Below, one piece after another: positions 61,427 to 64,000 of a DNA stretch of 64,000 bases; position 1 is the first letter of the stretch; each line of letters starts with the position of its first letter. A program made the translations under genes and the position numbers. The notes below the pieces were generated by a model. It was not told the DNA's origin, did no database searches, and saw only the letters and a program-made list of their open reading frames with translations. The stretch comes from Spirochaeta sp. UBA5339. Lineage in GTDB: Bacteria > Spirochaetota > Spirochaetia > DSM-2461. The stretch is taken from assembly GCA_002408085.1 (NCBI GenBank), contig DHQL01000007.1:378259-442258 (forward strand). Direction: 5' to 3'.

Positions 61427-62656
61427 TCACCCCCTGACCCTGAGATTTTCCGAGATCGGTTTTTTCAGTATGCGCCGGGCCGGAACCACCGCCATTATCC
61501 CGGAGATGATGATCCCCGTTATAGAGGAGTAGACAAAGGAGGAGGCCTTCCACATGCCGTGAAGGACACCGGTGCTTCTGTAGCCCACATCGAAGTCCTT
61601 CAGCATAAAGCCGTAGTCGATGCCGTAGTTCACCATATAGAGATTGACCGGCACCGCCAGGGCCGTTCCGATCATCACCCCGATCAGGCCGATTCCCATG
61701 GCCTCGAGAACAAGACTCCTGGTAATCTCCGAATCAGTCATACCCATGGAGCGCATCATCCCCAGTTCATAGCGCCTCTCGTAGATTCCCATCATCATGG
61801 TGTTGCTCACTCCCACCGAGGCGATTACAAAGATCAGGAAGATGATGATGACGATAAAGCTGTCGGACATGGCGGCCATGGCCTGAAAGTCGTAGGTCAG
61901 ATCATAGAAGCTGAGAAACTCCGCCTCCTCCGGCAGAGTCCTTTGCAGAGCTTCAAGCTCTCTGTCTCCCCCAAGAACAGTAAAGCCAGTGACGCCGCCG
62001 TCTGTTTCCAGATAGTCATCGGCGATATCCAGGGGGATGTAGACGGCCTTGCGGTTCAGGGAGGAGTCGCCTGAGTGGATAATGCCGGCGATTTCCAGTT
62101 CTATCACATCGGTGGAGCCGTACCTTGTGTTCACCTCCAGAAGAAGGGGGGAGCCCGGAGCTGCGCCCAGTTTCTCGGCAAACCAGCTTCCCAGAAGGCA
62201 GCCGTACTCACCGCTTTTCAGCATCCCGCCGTCGGCAATCTCACCGTACTGACCGAAGACTAAGGGGGCGGTTCCGGGATCAATCGCCCTGACCGAAACG
62301 GGAAGGTAGCCGTCCTCCACAAAACCATCGGCCCGGTAGAAGAGCATCTCCGCGGCAAAGTCCAGGTGGGGAGTCCAGGCATCCATCCTGTCCAGAAGAG
62401 GTCCGTAGGAGGCGGGGTCTTCAATCAGATAGTCCAGGGAGAGCTCCTCACGGTTCTCCCACCACCCCGCTGCCAGGATCTGTCCGTCTCCGGTGTCGTG
62501 GAGGCGGTAGTTCCGGAAGCTCTCCTCGTTGGCTCCGGACATAAAGGAATCGATAAATATAAACATCAGAATGCCGTAGGCCAGGGCCGAGGCTGTGATC
62601 ATTGTCCGCCGGTGGTAGCGGAAGAGGTTGCGGAATGAGAGTTTCAGAAGCTTCAT
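61427..62656 (-). CDS. ABC transporter permease, FtsX/MacB-like (first of pair)
   Basis: A 409-residue paralogue of the next gene with the same layout: KLLKLSFRNLFRYHRRTMIT at the N-terminus, one membrane segment, large periplasmic domain, then three segments, with IYERRYELGMMRSMGMTDSEI near 310 and PARRILKKPISENLRVRG at the end. Start 62656 follows GGGAGGCCCGCA; the frame continues to 62707 through the promoter and is rejected there. A heteromeric LolCE-like complex is plausible. Its promoter carries a perfect 24-bp inverted repeat. Confidence 0.85.
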   Translation of the reverse strand: MKLLKLSFRNLFRYHRRTMITASALAYGILMFIFIDSFMSGANEESFRNYRLHDTGDGQILAAGWWENREELSLDYLIEDPASYGPLLDRMDAWTPHLDFAAEMLFYRADGFVEDGYLPVSVRAIDPGTAPLVFGQYGEIADGGMLKSGEYGCLLGSWFAEKLGAAPGSPLLLEVNTRYGSTDVIELEIAGIIHSGDSSLNRKAVYIPLDIADDYLETDGGVTGFTVLGGDRELEALQRTLPEEAEFLSFYDLTYDFQAMAAMSDSFIVIIIFLIFVIASVGVSNTMMMGIYERRYELGMMRSMGMTDSEITRSLVLEAMGIGLIGVMIGTALAVPVNLYMVNYGIDYGFMLKDFDVGYRSTGVLHGMWKASSFVYSSITGIIISGIMAVVPARRILKKPISENLRVRG

Positions 62657-63001
62657 TGCGGGCCTCCCTGTTTGTCTTATTGTACTATGAGAATAGTACA
62701 ATTGCAAATAAAACCGGATTCAATATAAAGGGTAAATCTGCCGGGAGCAACAGAGTCTCCCCACAGAATCCCTGATAATTAACAGTGAATCCTTATATTC
62801 CGTCTATGATATGCTGACCGACGATGAAATTACTGCTAAAATCGGCAGACACCGGAGATCTTCCTCCCCGAAGGAAGCAAATAGAGAAAGGACTGCCGGA
62901 ACCGGATCGATATTTCCGTCTTCTTCAATACCCTGCCTGCCGCTTCTCTTCGACTCCTTAAAAATATCTGAGCAACAGCTGAAAATGGAGACTCAATTCT
63001 A
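62657..63001. promoter_or_regulatory. 345-bp divergent region before the ECF operon
   Basis: Holds the operator-promoter at 62679-62707 for the permease pair. The rest is leader for ecfT. A 63-codon frame (62811-63002) ends in TAATG on the ecfT start but has no RBS and no recognisable similarity, so I do not call it as a gene. I could not fold a known riboswitch here by eye. Confidence 0.5.
62679..62707 (-). promoter_or_regulatory. Promoter with 24-bp inverted repeat in its spacer
   Basis: On the minus strand TTGCAA (62707-62702), 17-bp spacer, TACAAT (62684-62679). The perfect repeat ATTGTACTAT-TCTC-ATAGTACAAT (arms of 10, 62679-62702) fills the spacer and the -10 box. A dimeric repressor bound here would exclude RNA polymerase. 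It lies 23 bp before the first FtsX-like permease gene; the regulator gene is not in the window. Confidence 0.7.
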
Positions 63002-63832
63002 ATGGCTATGATTGTATATCATTCGGGAAATTCTCTGCTCCACAGACTTGATCCCAGGGTAAAGATGATCCTTCTGATCCTCTATACCATGGTCGTCTTC
63101 GGGGTAAAGAGTTTTTCAATTCTCGGGATACTGTTTGCCCTGGTTCTGCTGCTCTGGAAAAGTGCCGGTCTCCCCCTATCAAGGCTGAAGAAATACCTCG
63201 CCTATTTGACGGGAATGATTGTATTCCTGATTATCATACAGAGCTTCTTTTTACCCGGGAATATAAACCTTGTGAAACCGATATTTCCGGAAGGCTTCCC
63301 GATCCTTCCGGGGCGGGGCTTTGTATCCCTTAAGGGTATTGTTATGGGAGTTCTGCTGGGGTTCCGTCTCTTTGTTCTGATCATGCTGATGCCAACCTTT
63401 ATTATGACCACCACTGTGAACGAGATGGCTGTCGGGATGGTGCGGATGGGCCTTCCCTATAAAATTGCCTATCTGGCAACCACCTCCATCAATATGATTC
63501 CTTCCCTTCAGGATGAGGCAACGACCATTATGGAGGCTCAGAAGATGCGAGGGTTTTCGGTTTTTGAGGAGGGTCGTTTCAGGGAGAAGATGAAGGCCTT
63601 TCCGGCCCTGGTCGTTCCCCTTGTCATCGGCGCCATGAGACGGGCTCAGGCCATGGGTGTCGCCATGGATGCCCGCGCTTTCGGAGCCGGGAAGAGCAGG
63701 ACCTACAGACTGACCCTGAAGATGACCGGATCTGACTGGGCTGTCTTTTTTCTGATGGTTCTGCTGGCAGCCCTCCTTATGGGGGGAGCATTTATCCTGG
63801 ACAGGGAGGTATCACTGTGGAACAGACTCTGA
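63002..63832 (+). CDS. ecfT: ECF transporter transmembrane component EcfT
   Basis: A 276-residue membrane protein with about five to six segments. EcfT marks: LHRLDPRVKMILLILYTMVV at 14-33, and the two cytoplasmic coupling motifs containing Ala-Arg-Gly-like triplets, here AQKMRGFSV (about 179) and DARAFGAGKSRTYR (about 222). It couples the ATPases to a vitamin- or metal-binding S component. No S component is seen upstream; it may follow beyond the window. It overlaps the ATPase gene by 16 bp. Confidence 0.88.
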   Translation: MAMIVYHSGNSLLHRLDPRVKMILLILYTMVVFGVKSFSILGILFALVLLLWKSAGLPLSRLKKYLAYLTGMIVFLIIIQSFFLPGNINLVKPIFPEGFPILPGRGFVSLKGIVMGVLLGFRLFVLIMLMPTFIMTTTVNEMAVGMVRMGLPYKIAYLATTSINMIPSLQDEATTIMEAQKMRGFSVFEEGRFREKMKAFPALVVPLVIGAMRRAQAMGVAMDARAFGAGKSRTYRLTLKMTGSDWAVFFLMVLLAALLMGGAFILDREVSLWNRL

Positions 63833-64000
63833 CAGACGCTGATCAGGCTGAAACAATTACAGCGGTATCCATAAAAAACTACAGCTACAGTTATCCCCGG
63901 AGAGAGGGCAGGGTACTCGATGGCATTAATCTGGATATACAACGGGGAGAGCTGGTCGCCCTGATGGGCCGGAACGGGGCCGGGAAGTCCACCCTCTGCC
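63817..64000 (+). CDS. ECF transporter ATPase, 5' part only (runs off window end)
   Basis: GTG start at 63817 after AGGGAGGTATCACT, overlapping the ecfT end. The 61 visible codons give SIKNYSYSYPRREGRVLDGI, then IQRGELVALMGRNGAGKSTLC with Walker A GRNGAGKST. EcfA/CbiO-type ATPase is expected from the gene order. The rest lies outside the window. Confidence 0.82.
   Translation, partial: MEQTLTDADQAETITAVSIKNYSYSYPRREGRVLDGINLDIQRGELVALMGRNGAGKSTLC

Noticed and set aside
62700..63000. Vitamin riboswitch before the ECF operon
   Set aside because: No TPP, cobalamin, FMN or preQ1 core sequence could be recognised by eye; a covariance-model search would be needed.

Overview
The window reads as chromosome of a free-living, saccharolytic, fermentative anaerobe with an outer membrane. 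The most likely source is a spirochaete of the Spirochaeta/Oceanispirochaeta type. This is inferred from the gene set: a ChvE-type sugar importer, an electron-bifurcating [FeFe] hydrogenase with Nfn, a PAS-containing sensory hydrogenase, a Cache chemoreceptor, an Omp85-like barrel, DUF1847, and many glycosidases and AraC regulators. There is no rRNA gene in the window to prove it. I saw no tRNA, rRNA, CRISPR array, insertion sequence or prophage.

Layout. 1-400: 5' part of an ABC ATPase. 660-7248: sugar import operon (binding protein, ATPase, permease), then a DeoR regulator overlapping an unusual orphan sugar-type ABC ATPase. 7301-14161: AEC-type transporter, GH3 glycosidase, outer-membrane barrel, chemoreceptor. 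14163-20185: uncharacterised catabolic cluster of two tandem class II aldolase-like proteins (one lacking its catalytic residues), a class III aminotransferase, a TetR regulator, an FGGY kinase and a PHP protein. 20399-24072: hydrogen-sensing/signalling cluster (NuoE-like ferredoxin, HydS-like hydrogenase, SpoIIE-type phosphatase, unknown protein). 24198-33340: redox block with hydCBA-nfnAB in one operon, an MBL-fold protein and an iron-type alcohol dehydrogenase. 33466-43748: AraC/UroD-like pair, ABC-F, small proteins, GPH symporter, TypA, PfkB kinase. 43975-56314: carbohydrate-utilisation islands (GH clan A lipoprotein, MFS, AraC, GH4 alpha-galactosidase, esterase, AraC, Gfo/Idh, ThuA, GH114), with a decayed rsgA at 50993-51583. 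56296-64000: Tag glycosylase, adenylate cyclase, YhhN, aldose epimerase, two FtsX/MacB-like permeases and the start of an ECF transporter operon.

How it fits together. Sugars enter by ABC, GPH and MFS carriers, are released by GH3, GH4 and other hydrolases, and are phosphorylated by FGGY and PfkB kinases. Fermentation electrons leave as H2 through HydABC or as alcohol through the dehydrogenase, and Nfn balances NADH, NADPH and ferredoxin. Two regulatory motifs, found by eye, tie separate loci together. The first is TGAGT-N4-ACTCA at four promoters: GH3/barrel, aminotransferase/TetR, FGGY kinase and GPH symporter. It is probably the operator of the TetR protein at 17158. The second is TTATCGATAA upstream of the sugar ABC operon, the sensory hydrogenase cluster and the alcohol dehydrogenase, with three 14-bp-phased TATCG(A)TA copies upstream of hydCBA. 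This suggests a shared redox or catabolite regulator whose gene is not in the window.
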